A DNA stretch of 5,298 bases, from assembly GCA_020052135.1 (NCBI GenBank), contig JAGVPS010000082.1:1-5298 (forward strand). The letters run 5' to 3'. The notes below the pieces were generated by a model. That model ran no database searches, was not told where the DNA came from, and was given only the letters and a program-made list of their open reading frames with translations. Within the stretch, counting starts at the first letter, position 1. Each line of letters starts with the position of its first letter. Below, one piece after another: positions 1 through 5,298 of the stretch. Both the position numbers and the translations under genes were made by a program. This stretch comes from Minisyncoccota bacterium (GTDB lineage: Bacteria > Patescibacteriota > Minisyncoccia > UBA6257 > 1-14-0-10-40-38).

Positions 1-409
1 AGTAGTGAACTCACCACTCCTCGAGATTTCCGTGGAAGGAGCGCGCGGAATATTGTTTGGCATTGCGAGCAATCGTGACCTCAAAATGACTGAGATTAAT
101 GATGTGGCAAAAATTATCGCAGGGGCGGTAGATCCGGCAGCCAAGATTATTTTCGGGGCCTATCACGACCGTAAACTTCGTCCAGGTCAGCTTCGAGTGA
201 CCTTAGTCGCGACTGGATTCAATGGGCACATGGTCCGGAGCCATGAAACTCCGCCCCCATCGCTTTTCAGCGAATCAGCAAAACCAATCACTCGCGGAAC
301 GCTTGGAAAGCCAATTACCGAGGAAAAGAAATCTGCTAAACCAGCAGAAGAGAAAAAAATAGACGATGATGCCTGGGAAATACCGGCGTTCTTGAGAAAA
401 AAGCGTTAG
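1..409 (+). CDS. ftsZ: Cell division protein FtsZ, C-terminal part (5' end outside window)
   Basis: FtsZ is the tubulin-like GTPase that polymerises into the Z ring at the division site. About 135 residues are visible, reading in frame from base 2. The GTG at base 5 is an internal valine, not the start: the frame is open to the edge, and the opening VNSPLLE corresponds to the well-known FtsZ stretch (A/V)xSPLLE followed by EGARG. Next come the end of the tubulin C-terminal fold (DPAAKIIFGA, then LRVTLVATGF), a roughly 45-residue low-complexity linker rich in K, E, P and S, and the conserved C-terminal peptide DDDAWEIPAFLRKKR. In characterised bacteria that peptide docks FtsZ to membrane tethers such as FtsA or SepF. 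The GTP-binding tubulin signature GGGTGTG lies upstream of the window. The gene ends with TAG at 407-409. No terminator hairpin is visible after it, so readthrough into the next gene is possible. Confidence 0.96.
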   Translation, partial: VVNSPLLEISVEGARGILFGIASNRDLKMTEINDVAKIIAGAVDPAAKIIFGAYHDRKLRPGQLRVTLVATGFNGHMVRSHETPPPSLFSESAKPITRGTLGKPITEEKKSAKPAEEKKIDDDAWEIPAFLRKKR

Positions 410-417
410 TATTGAAG

Positions 418-445
418 TTGCTCCGGATTATGTCACTTGTAAAAT
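418..445 (+). promoter_or_regulatory. Weak candidate promoter upstream of the small charged protein
   Basis: A TAAAAT hexamer at 440-445 matches the -10 consensus at five of six bases. A TTGCTC at 418-423, 16 bases upstream, keeps only the TTG of a -35 box. A start near 452 would leave about 29 bases of leader before the ATG at 481. The rest of the 410-480 gap shows no hairpin or repeat. This is a motif match only, and AT-rich sequence gives such matches by chance. Confidence 0.2.
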
Positions 446-480
446 AAAGGCCGAAGTTAATACGCAGAGAAAACTATGAT

Positions 481-726
481 ATGAGAAAAGAATCTTTTGA
501 GAGATCGGAACAACAGGAATCGGAAGAAGAGAGACGGATGAGAGAAACGGCAGAAAATCTTCTCGCGCGTGGCTATGAGGAGAGATGGATTCCCGCCGAT
601 CCGGCACAACAGCTTGAAGCAAAAAGGAAACTGAAGGAAGAATTTGCTGAATTCAGACCCGGTTTGTCAGAAGAAAAAGACGGCAAGGTTAGGGTTTTCG
701 TGAGAAAAGAAGCAGAACTTCACTAG
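481..726 (+). CDS. Small highly charged hypothetical protein (81 aa)
   Basis: I do not recognise this family. The product is dominated by E, R and K. The first 30 residues or so look like a single charged helix, residues about 40-57 form a second likely helix, and residues about 67-76 (GKVRVFVRKE) look like a beta strand. There is no signal peptide or membrane segment, so it should be cytoplasmic. The start at 481 has only a poor purine stretch upstream (GAGAAAA). The in-frame ATG at 538 (giving 62 residues) follows a longer purine-rich run, GAAGAAGAGAGACGG, and could be the true start. The gene lies 71 bases after ftsZ on the same strand and may be cotranscribed with it. It is convergent with the TsaC-like gene, the two ends being 27 bases apart. 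Evidence that it is real is the open frame in an otherwise empty gap and a protein-like composition; no homology is claimed. Confidence 0.6.
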   Translation: MRKESFERSEQQESEEERRMRETAENLLARGYEERWIPADPAQQLEAKRKLKEEFAEFRPGLSEEKDGKVRVFVRKEAELH

Positions 727-753
727 GTCAAGATATTAAGAATAATCCTTTCT

Positions 754-1398
754 TCATTTTAGCTTGCTAAGCGTCGCTATGACGCGCTTTATTGGTATCA
801 CGCCTTCACGGAGAAAGCGGGGATGTCGGCCCGTGAAATCTATGATAGTAGATGGTTGACGCTCTTTTGATCGTCCCGCATCGAGGGCAAATGTAACTTC
901 AGGATCTCCTTTGAATACGTGAATGGCTTCGCGCGCACTGCGCGGCGGGATGCCCCCCGCGCGATTTGCTGAAGGTGCGGTGAGGGGGCCTGCGGCGGCT
1001 ATGAGCGCCCGGGCAACCGGGTGCGAGGTGCACCGGATGGCGACGGTTTTCCGACCGCCCGTGAGTGCCGAAGGGATTCCCGAGCGTTTTTTAAAAACGA
1101 GAGTGAGCGGTCCCGGCCAGAATGCACGCATGAGCTTTTTGGCATGCGGGGGAATGTTTTTTGCGAAGCGGGTTGCTTCACGCGGGTCGTTTATGAGGAC
1201 AATAAACCCTTTGTTTTTCTTTCTGTTCTTCACGCGGGCAAGTTTTCGGAGGGAACGGAGAGAAGAGGCGCTTCCGCCTATTCCATACAATGTTTCGGTC
1301 GGGAAAATAACCAGATTATTTAGCTCAAGTTCAGCTACCGCTTTTTTAATGAGGCGTTTCTGAGGGTGGCGCGCATGCACTCGAAATCTTTGGATCAT
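754..1398 (-). CDS. tsaC: L-threonylcarbamoyladenylate synthase, TsaC/YrdC/Sua5 family
   Basis: Enzymes of this family condense threonine, bicarbonate and ATP into threonylcarbamoyl-AMP. The TsaB/D/E proteins then use it to make t6A at position 37 of ANN-decoding tRNAs. The 214-residue product is one YrdC domain without the extra C-terminal domain of Sua5, so it is the short TsaC form. Visible motifs in order are PTETLYGIG (33-41), the KxR patch KNRKKNKGF (57-65), WPGPLTLV (94-101), VAIR (119-122), APSAN (141-145), PSTIIDF (182-188) and LREG (196-199). The start is the only ATG that keeps the full N-terminal part of the fold. It overlaps the stop of the upstream MgtE-like gene as ATGA, with no Shine-Dalgarno sequence, which suggests translational coupling. 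The middle of the gene is visibly more GC-rich than its surroundings. The family call is firm; the symbol follows the short-form naming. Confidence 0.93.
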   Translation of the reverse strand: MIQRFRVHARHPQKRLIKKAVAELELNNLVIFPTETLYGIGGSASSLRSLRKLARVKNRKKNKGFIVLINDPREATRFAKNIPPHAKKLMRAFWPGPLTLVFKKRSGIPSALTGGRKTVAIRCTSHPVARALIAAAGPLTAPSANRAGGIPPRSAREAIHVFKGDPEVTFALDAGRSKERQPSTIIDFTGRHPRFLREGVIPIKRVIATLSKLK

Positions 1399-2402
1399 GA
1401 TGCAAACGCACGGAGTATGATATTTGCAATCACAAAGTATACCGCAACGCTCATAATATCCGAAAAAATCGTATCGAGCGGACCGCCGGTAATTGCAGGG
1501 TCAAGACGAAGCTTAGAAAGAAGCCAAGGGAGAAATACGGCAATTGTCATGGATCCAATAATAGCGACTAAGAAAGCAAGTCCGAGAATAAGGCTGACTA
1601 TGGCAGTATGCCAAATAAGAAACGAAATACTTCCAATCGCAAGACCCAGCAACACCGAAAGGCCAATCCCGATAAAAACTTCACGAGTTACATAGGCGGC
1701 AAATGAAAAATTTTTTGTGAGAGACGCGGTACGAATGAGAATGGTTTCGCTTTGCACTCCGACCGCCCCAGCAATATAGGTCACTGCCGGGATGAAGGCC
1801 GCGAGTAGAAGCTGGCTTTCAAGCGCTGTTTGAAATGAGGTAATAATAACTGCCGTGACCGCACTCCCCAGCATTCCTATAATAAGCCAAGGAATACGTT
1901 TTTTTATAAGAATCCACGATGAGGCGCCGACAAGATTTGCGCCTCCATTAAATGAATGTACGCCGGCGCTCCGCAACGCGTCCTCTACATGTTCCTCCCG
2001 AAGTGTTTTAAGGATCACGTCGTAGGGAATTACTCCCAAAAAAAGATTATTCATATCCACGACGGGAATCTCTTTTAAATTGTGCTCAATTGCAAGGAAC
2101 GCTACTCGGTCGCGGAGTGTATGTGGTCGCACTGATATAAGCTCCTTAGTCGCCACTTCTTTAAGTGGAGTTGTTTTTGGTAGAGCAAAAATTTCACGGA
2201 TAGACATCGCGCCCAGAAGATGTCCTGCTGTATCGGTGAGATACACATAATTGATGGTATCCAAACGCTTTGCCTCATGGGTAAGTAGGGTTTCGGCGTC
2301 TCGAATGGTTGCTTCTATGGATATCACTGGCACATTCGTTACCATCATTTTTCCTGCGGCTGTTGCGGAGAGATCTGCGTACGTTCTTGGTAGTTCGCTC
2401 AT
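1395..2402 (-). CDS. mgtE: MgtE-type magnesium channel lacking the N-terminal MgtE_N domain
   Basis: MgtE proteins are Mg2+-selective channels in the cytoplasmic membrane, gated by Mg2+ binding to their cytosolic domains. This 335-residue protein has a CBS pair (about 18-73 and 82-132), a connecting plug-helix region (about 133-168) and a five-helix membrane domain (about 172-190, 196-220, 240-263, 266-293, 310-332). Typical family signatures are RIPWLIIGMLGS at the first helix, QSETILIR after the second, and LRLDPAITGGP followed by TIFSD in the last. Asp315 in that motif lines up, from memory, with the pore aspartate of the Thermus protein. Two things are unusual. The superhelical N domain that normally precedes the CBS pair is absent, and the usual GGNxGxQ pore motif reads AGAVGVQ (211-217). 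The start at 2402 has no Shine-Dalgarno sequence, but a -10 element lies 7 bases upstream. The stop overlaps the tsaC start, so the two form an operon. It could be a divergent branch with a different ion preference. Confidence 0.9.
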   Translation of the reverse strand: MSELPRTYADLSATAAGKMMVTNVPVISIEATIRDAETLLTHEAKRLDTINYVYLTDTAGHLLGAMSIREIFALPKTTPLKEVATKELISVRPHTLRDRVAFLAIEHNLKEIPVVDMNNLFLGVIPYDVILKTLREEHVEDALRSAGVHSFNGGANLVGASSWILIKKRIPWLIIGMLGSAVTAVIITSFQTALESQLLLAAFIPAVTYIAGAVGVQSETILIRTASLTKNFSFAAYVTREVFIGIGLSVLLGLAIGSISFLIWHTAIVSLILGLAFLVAIIGSMTIAVFLPWLLSKLRLDPAITGGPLDTIFSDIMSVAVYFVIANIILRAFAS

Positions 2403-2409
2403 ATAGATA

Positions 2410-2439
2410 AGTATAGCGGTTCTCGTATCTTTTAACCAA
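2410..2439 (-). promoter_or_regulatory. Promoter for mgtE-tsaC, positioned for a leaderless transcript
   Basis: Read on the minus strand, TATACT (2415 to 2410) matches the -10 consensus at five of six bases. TTGGTT (2439 to 2434) lies 18 bases upstream and matches half of a -35 box, including TTG. Only seven bases separate the -10 from the mgtE ATG, so the expected transcription start falls on or one base before the start codon. That fits the absence of any Shine-Dalgarno sequence. Confidence 0.55.
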
Positions 2440-2440
2440 G

Positions 2441-2449
2441 TGTTATACT
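2441..2449 (+). promoter_or_regulatory. Extended -10 promoter for the small membrane protein/PH-domain pair
   Basis: TGTTATACT is an extended -10 element: TG, one base, then TATACT at 2444-2449. No good -35 box is seen at 16-18 bases upstream, which extended -10 promoters can tolerate. The expected transcription start is near 2455-2457, leaving a leader of about 2-4 bases before the ATG at 2459. There is no Shine-Dalgarno sequence. Confidence 0.55.
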
Positions 2450-2460
2450 GTATGCAGTAT
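2445..2460. repeat. Perfect 6-bp inverted repeat over the -10 and start codon
   Basis: ATACTG at 2445-2450 and CAGTAT at 2455-2460 are perfect reverse complements separated by TATG. The repeat overlaps the -10 box, the predicted transcription start and the first two bases of the start codon at 2459. A dimeric repressor could bind here, but a 6-bp inverted repeat may also arise by chance. Confidence 0.4.
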
Positions 2461-2683
2461 GGCTTTTCCTCCGTGGTTTGATGATGTGATGCTCATGGGA
2501 GCATTTATTGCCGTGCAGGTTGTAGCGGCTGTTGCCTTTTTTGCTATTAGATACCATTTTAGAATTTTTGCGTTGCCCGGAAAGCTCCTCAATGTTCAGC
2601 GCCTTCTCGGAGTTTGCGCCGTAGGAATTTTAATCGGATGTATTATGTCGGGATGGTTCATTCTCCGCGCGATTCAGTCATAA
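2459..2683 (+). CDS. Small two-helix membrane protein of unknown function (74 aa)
   Basis: I do not recognise a family. The product has a short N-terminus (MAFPPWFDD), a hydrophobic helix at about residues 10-30, a basic loop of about 18 residues (RYHFRIFALPGKLLNVQR) and a second helix at about 49-70. By the positive-inside rule the basic loop is probably cytoplasmic, with both ends outside. Nothing resembles a cleavable signal peptide or a catalytic motif. The start at 2459 sits directly behind an extended -10 element and has no Shine-Dalgarno sequence. The ATG at 2452 is in a different frame. Nine bases separate its stop from the next gene, a PH-domain membrane protein on the same strand, so the two are very likely cotranscribed and may act together in the membrane. 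Confidence 0.75.
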   Translation: MAFPPWFDDVMLMGAFIAVQVVAAVAFFAIRYHFRIFALPGKLLNVQRLLGVCAVGILIGCIMSGWFILRAIQS

Positions 2684-2692
2684 TACTTTTTT

Positions 2693-3211
2693 ATGCTCCA
2701 ACTTCAAGAAGGAGAAACAATACAGCGAGTATGTCGGCGACATTGGTTTGTGTTTAGTCTGGCGCTATCGCAAATTGGATTTGGGTTTGTAATAGCTATT
2801 TTTTTGCCGTTCCTCCTCGGGGTTCTTGTTCCAGAATTTATGGATATCTACGGGAAATGGGTAGTACCCGGATCAGTGCTTATTGCAGAGGTTATGTGGA
2901 TCGTTTTCTTTTTTGTGATCACCGACTATTACCTTGACGCGTGGATTATCACCAATAAACGACTCATTTTTGTAGAGCTACACGGACTTTTTAGCCGCAC
3001 CGTGGCTTCCGTGAACCTGGGAGATGTGCAGGATATATCAATTCGTGTTCACGGGATTATTCCCACGCTTTTGCGATTTGGAGACGTGCGAATCCAAAGC
3101 GCAGGCACGCACGGAGAGTTTATTTTCCGCCAGATTCCACGCCCTGATCAGGTGAAAGACCTGATGATGCAAATGCGCGCGCAATACGAAGCTCTCGAAA
3201 AGAACGCTTAA
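2693..3211 (+). CDS. Membrane-anchored bacterial PH-domain (YdbS/DUF304-like) protein
   Basis: This 172-residue product has the layout of bacterial PH-domain membrane proteins: a short N-terminal LxEGE motif followed by RRHWFVF, two membrane helices (about 19-46 and 58-77), then a PH-like beta domain (about 78-165). The domain opens with the characteristic DYYLDAWIITNKRLIFVE pattern. LFSRTVASVNLGDVQDI, then FGDVRIQSAG, and a closing helix IPRPDQVKDLMMQM complete the fold. The role of these proteins is poorly known; they are thought to be membrane-associated scaffolds or stress proteins. I see no catalytic residues. The start at 2693 has no Shine-Dalgarno sequence, being preceded by six T bases. 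A CATAAT at 2679-2684 is a weak possible -10 of its own, 8 bases from the ATG. Its stop TAA overlaps the stop of the convergent P-type ATPase by four bases. Confidence 0.88.
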   Translation: MLQLQEGETIQRVCRRHWFVFSLALSQIGFGFVIAIFLPFLLGVLVPEFMDIYGKWVVPGSVLIAEVMWIVFFFVITDYYLDAWIITNKRLIFVELHGLFSRTVASVNLGDVQDISIRVHGIIPTLLRFGDVRIQSAGTHGEFIFRQIPRPDQVKDLMMQMRAQYEALEKNA

Positions 3212-5298
3212 GATACGGTGAGCGCGGGAACTTTTTCGCTACCCCGCTTTCTCCGCGCAAACCACTTTCTAGTTTCTTCTGCAAAAATAACGAGCAAGGC
3301 AAATGCCACAATCGTCAGGATGTCTCGGATCGAAAGCGGTTCGATATGGAGGAGGCGATTCATAAAGGGCGTATAGAGGGCAAACGCATGAAGCACAAGA
3401 ACCCACACGAGAGTTCCTGTGAGAAATTTGTTACTGAAAAAGTTCATGTGGAAAATAGATTTCTCTTCAGACCGGCAATTTAACGCGTTGAACCATTGGA
3501 GCACAATAAGGCTTGTGAGGGCGAGCGTGCGTGCCTTTTCCGGATCATGGAGATGTGACGCAAAGAGATAAAAGCTGAAGAGCGCGAGCATGGGCGCGAT
3601 GAGGAGCAGTCGGCCTACTAGGGAACGGTCAAGTAATTTTTTCGAAATATGTCTTTTTCTTCGCATGAGCGAGACATCCTGTGGTTCGAGGGAGAGTGAT
3701 ATGTCAAAAAACGTATCAGTCACCACATTCATCCAAATAATCTGAGCGGCTAAGAGCGGAAGAGGGGTTCGAAAGAGAAGCGAGAGCAGGATAAGTAAAA
3801 TTTCGCCTAAGTTTGAGGAAAAAAGGTACGTGATTGTCCTCCTGATGCCTTCACGCATATTCCTGCCTTCAAGCACGGCGTTTAAAATATCGCCAAAATT
3901 ATCATCAAGGAGGATGATGTCCGATGCTTCTTTGGCAACCTCGGTACCGATCTTACCCATAGCAATGCCGAGATCAGCCGCAACGAGCGAGGGAGCGTCA
4001 TTCACGCCATCTCCCGTCATCGCCACTACTTCGCCCCGGGCGCGGTAGCCTTGGATGATGCGCATTTTATGGTCCGGGGTAACACGAGCAAAAACCGTGG
4101 TGGTGGAAAGTTTTTCGGTGAATGCCTGCTCATCTAAGGCGTCAATTTCCATACCCGTCATGACGGTATCGCCTTTTTTCCAAATGCCCGCCTGTTCCGC
4201 TATAGTCTGCGCGGTGATCGCGTGATCCCCGGTAATCATCATAACGCGTATGCCCGCCTCTTCTGCCTCTGCCACTTTTTCTCTGATGCCTGGTCGGAGC
4301 GCGTCTTGCATGGCAAAGAGTCCGCCAAACGTAAGCGGGGGCAGAGGATCTGTATTAATCTCTTTGGTGACAGTGTCGGTAAATGCATACCCGATAACCC
4401 GGAGTCCCTGAGCGGAAAGCCTATAAAAGTCCTGAAGGACAGCCTCTTTGTTTTTAAGGGTGATCGCCGTAGGAATTCCCTCTTTGAGAAAAAACATTGA
4501 GTTTTCCAAAACAACTTCAGGCGCGCCAGTTCCGGCAAGGCGATAGCCGCCTTCTCGTTCATAGAGCGCGAGGTGGACTTTCTTTTGATAGTCAAAAGGC
4601 CAATCAGTGATGAGACGGTGAGTCGTAAGCAAAGTTTCTTTAGGGGTCCCGACTTTGCGAGCGAAGACTTCGAGCGCGCCTTCGGTTGGATCGCCAATGA
4701 GCTCATACGTTTCAGAGGTTTCTTTCCGAGAGAGATGGGCATTAGAGCAAAAAGCTGCAATCTCTGCCGCACGGAGCACTGCGGGACTTGGGTTTTTTAT
4801 CTGCGGAAGAGGATCATAGCCAACTCCGGAAATATCTATCGTCGTGCCTTCCGCAATCACCTGAGTGATCACGAGCTCATTTTTAGTAATAGTACCGGTC
4901 TTATCCACTCCAATTTCCTGCGCTTGGCCAAGCGCTTCCACTGCCTGAAGTTTTTTTACGAGCACTCGCCGTTTTGCCATCCGCGACACTCCAAACGCGA
5001 GGGTAACGGTAAGCACCAACGGGAGCCCTTCAGGTACTGCGGCAACAGCAATGGCAACCGATGATATAAACATCTCGTGTATTTCCTGTCCTTCCAAAAT
5101 GCCGATTCCAAAGATGAGCGTGATAATGGCGAGCACAATGAAAACAACGCTCCGAGCGAGTTGCTTTAAATTTTTAGCAAGCGGTTTTTCTGTTTCTATT
5201 TCCGAAATTTTTTTGCTAATTCCTCCGATAACGGTATGGACGCCGGTCGCTACCACGACTGCCTTCCCGGTACCGATAGCGACATTAGTACCCTTAAA
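3208..5298 (-). CDS. Cation-transporting P-type ATPase, type II (Ca2+-type), 5' end outside window
   Basis: Type II P-type ATPases use ATP to export cations, here most likely Ca2+, across the cytoplasmic membrane. The frame is open to the right edge, giving 696 visible residues; the GTG at 5256 is internal. Counting from the edge, FKGTNVAIG is the end of the actuator domain. The N-terminal region, helices 1-2 and the TGES loop are missing. PEGLP (89-93, helix 4) is followed by the phosphorylation loop DKTGTIT (Asp132), GDPTEGAL (202-209), MITGD (354-358) and TGDGVNDAP (428-436). Six C-terminal membrane helices then follow. Residues that bind Ca2+ in SERCA are kept: Glu90, Asn496 and Glu499 (SSNLGE), and Asn524, Thr527 and Asp528 (MNVVTD). 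The helix-8 glutamate of SERCA is replaced by Gln601, as in PMCA-like pumps. The nucleotide-domain KGAPE motif reads TGAPE (Thr257), which is unusual. The protein ends in a basic tail. Ion specificity remains inferred. Confidence 0.94.
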   Translation of the reverse strand, partial: FKGTNVAIGTGKAVVVATGVHTVIGGISKKISEIETEKPLAKNLKQLARSVVFIVLAIITLIFGIGILEGQEIHEMFISSVAIAVAAVPEGLPLVLTVTLAFGVSRMAKRRVLVKKLQAVEALGQAQEIGVDKTGTITKNELVITQVIAEGTTIDISGVGYDPLPQIKNPSPAVLRAAEIAAFCSNAHLSRKETSETYELIGDPTEGALEVFARKVGTPKETLLTTHRLITDWPFDYQKKVHLALYEREGGYRLAGTGAPEVVLENSMFFLKEGIPTAITLKNKEAVLQDFYRLSAQGLRVIGYAFTDTVTKEINTDPLPPLTFGGLFAMQDALRPGIREKVAEAEEAGIRVMMITGDHAITAQTIAEQAGIWKKGDTVMTGMEIDALDEQAFTEKLSTTTVFARVTPDHKMRIIQGYRARGEVVAMTGDGVNDAPSLVAADLGIAMGKIGTEVAKEASDIILLDDNFGDILNAVLEGRNMREGIRRTITYLFSSNLGEILLILLSLLFRTPLPLLAAQIIWMNVVTDTFFDISLSLEPQDVSLMRRKRHISKKLLDRSLVGRLLLIAPMLALFSFYLFASHLHDPEKARTLALTSLIVLQWFNALNCRSEEKSIFHMNFFSNKFLTGTLVWVLVLHAFALYTPFMNRLLHIEPLSIRDILTIVAFALLVIFAEETRKWFARRKRGSEKVPALTVS

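Noticed and set aside
5..7. GTG at base 5 as the start of a short gene
   Set aside because: The frame is open upstream to the edge and the protein aligns with the interior of FtsZ, so this is an internal valine codon.
475..480. TATGAT as a -10 box just before the ATG at 481
   Set aside because: It would place the transcription start inside the gene, and no -35 is present. It would only make sense if the true start were the ATG at 538, which cannot be shown here.
759..770. TTAGC-TT-GCTAA inverted repeat as a terminator between the convergent genes
   Set aside because: The two-base spacer is too short for a loop, the stem is AT-rich, it lies inside the tsaC coding end, and no U-run follows on either strand.
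923..1363. Open frame of 146 codons on the plus strand
   Set aside because: It lies antisense to the motif-rich tsaC gene in a GC-rich stretch. The translation has no protein-like pattern beyond the complement of tsaC.
1366..1695. Open frame of 109 codons on the plus strand
   Set aside because: It is antisense to the membrane domain of mgtE and has no recognisable features.
2687..2692. Six-T run before the PH gene as a terminator
   Set aside because: No GC-rich stem precedes it, and the next gene starts immediately after it.
4239..4772. Open frame of 177 codons on the minus strand
   Set aside because: It is a shifted frame within the ATPase gene, whose own frame carries all the expected motifs across this region.
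4573..5064. Open frame of 163 codons on the plus strand
   Set aside because: It is antisense to the P-type ATPase over its phosphorylation and nucleotide-binding regions; its composition shows no domain.
5254..5256. GTG at 5256 as the start of the P-type ATPase
   Set aside because: The frame continues to the window edge with FKGTNVAIGTGKAV, a conserved end of the actuator domain, so the gene begins beyond the window.

Overview
The window reads as a compact bacterial chromosome segment with six or seven genes, intergenic gaps of 72 bases or fewer, and two places where genes overlap. TGA works as a normal stop (for the MgtE-like and TsaC-like genes), so there is no sign of UGA recoding. Most start codons lack a recognisable Shine-Dalgarno sequence. 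The MgtE-like transporter has no N-terminal domain, and small membrane proteins are packed between the larger genes. This style suggests a member of the Patescibacteria/candidate phyla radiation, but that is inference from gene style, since no rRNA or marker comparison is possible here.

Layout. 1-409 (+) is the C-terminal end of FtsZ, cut by the left window edge. 481-726 (+) encodes a small, highly charged protein I do not recognise. On the minus strand, 2402-1395 encodes an MgtE-type magnesium channel that begins directly with its CBS pair. It is followed, with a 4-base ATGA overlap, by 1398-754, a TsaC/YrdC-family threonylcarbamoyl-AMP synthase of the t6A tRNA modification pathway. A 56-base divergent intergenic region separates mgtE from two plus-strand genes: 2459-2683, a two-helix small membrane protein, and 2693-3211, a membrane-anchored bacterial PH-domain protein. 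The right side is filled by a minus-strand P-type ATPase of the Ca2+ (SERCA/PMCA-like, type II) group, whose 5' end lies beyond the right edge. Its stop codon interlocks with that of the PH gene through a shared TTAA.

Biology. The known parts are cell division (FtsZ), tRNA modification (TsaC) and divalent cation homeostasis (Mg2+ channel and Ca2+-type pump), plus two small envelope proteins of unknown role. The feature most worth following is the divergent intergenic region at 2403-2458. Both sides carry a TATACT -10 element placed so that transcription would begin at, or 2-4 bases before, the start codon, which predicts leaderless mRNAs. The next most interesting points are the substitutions in normally conserved motifs of the MgtE-like channel and the P-type ATPase. 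I found no CRISPR array, mobile element, tRNA, rRNA or clearly new multi-gene system.
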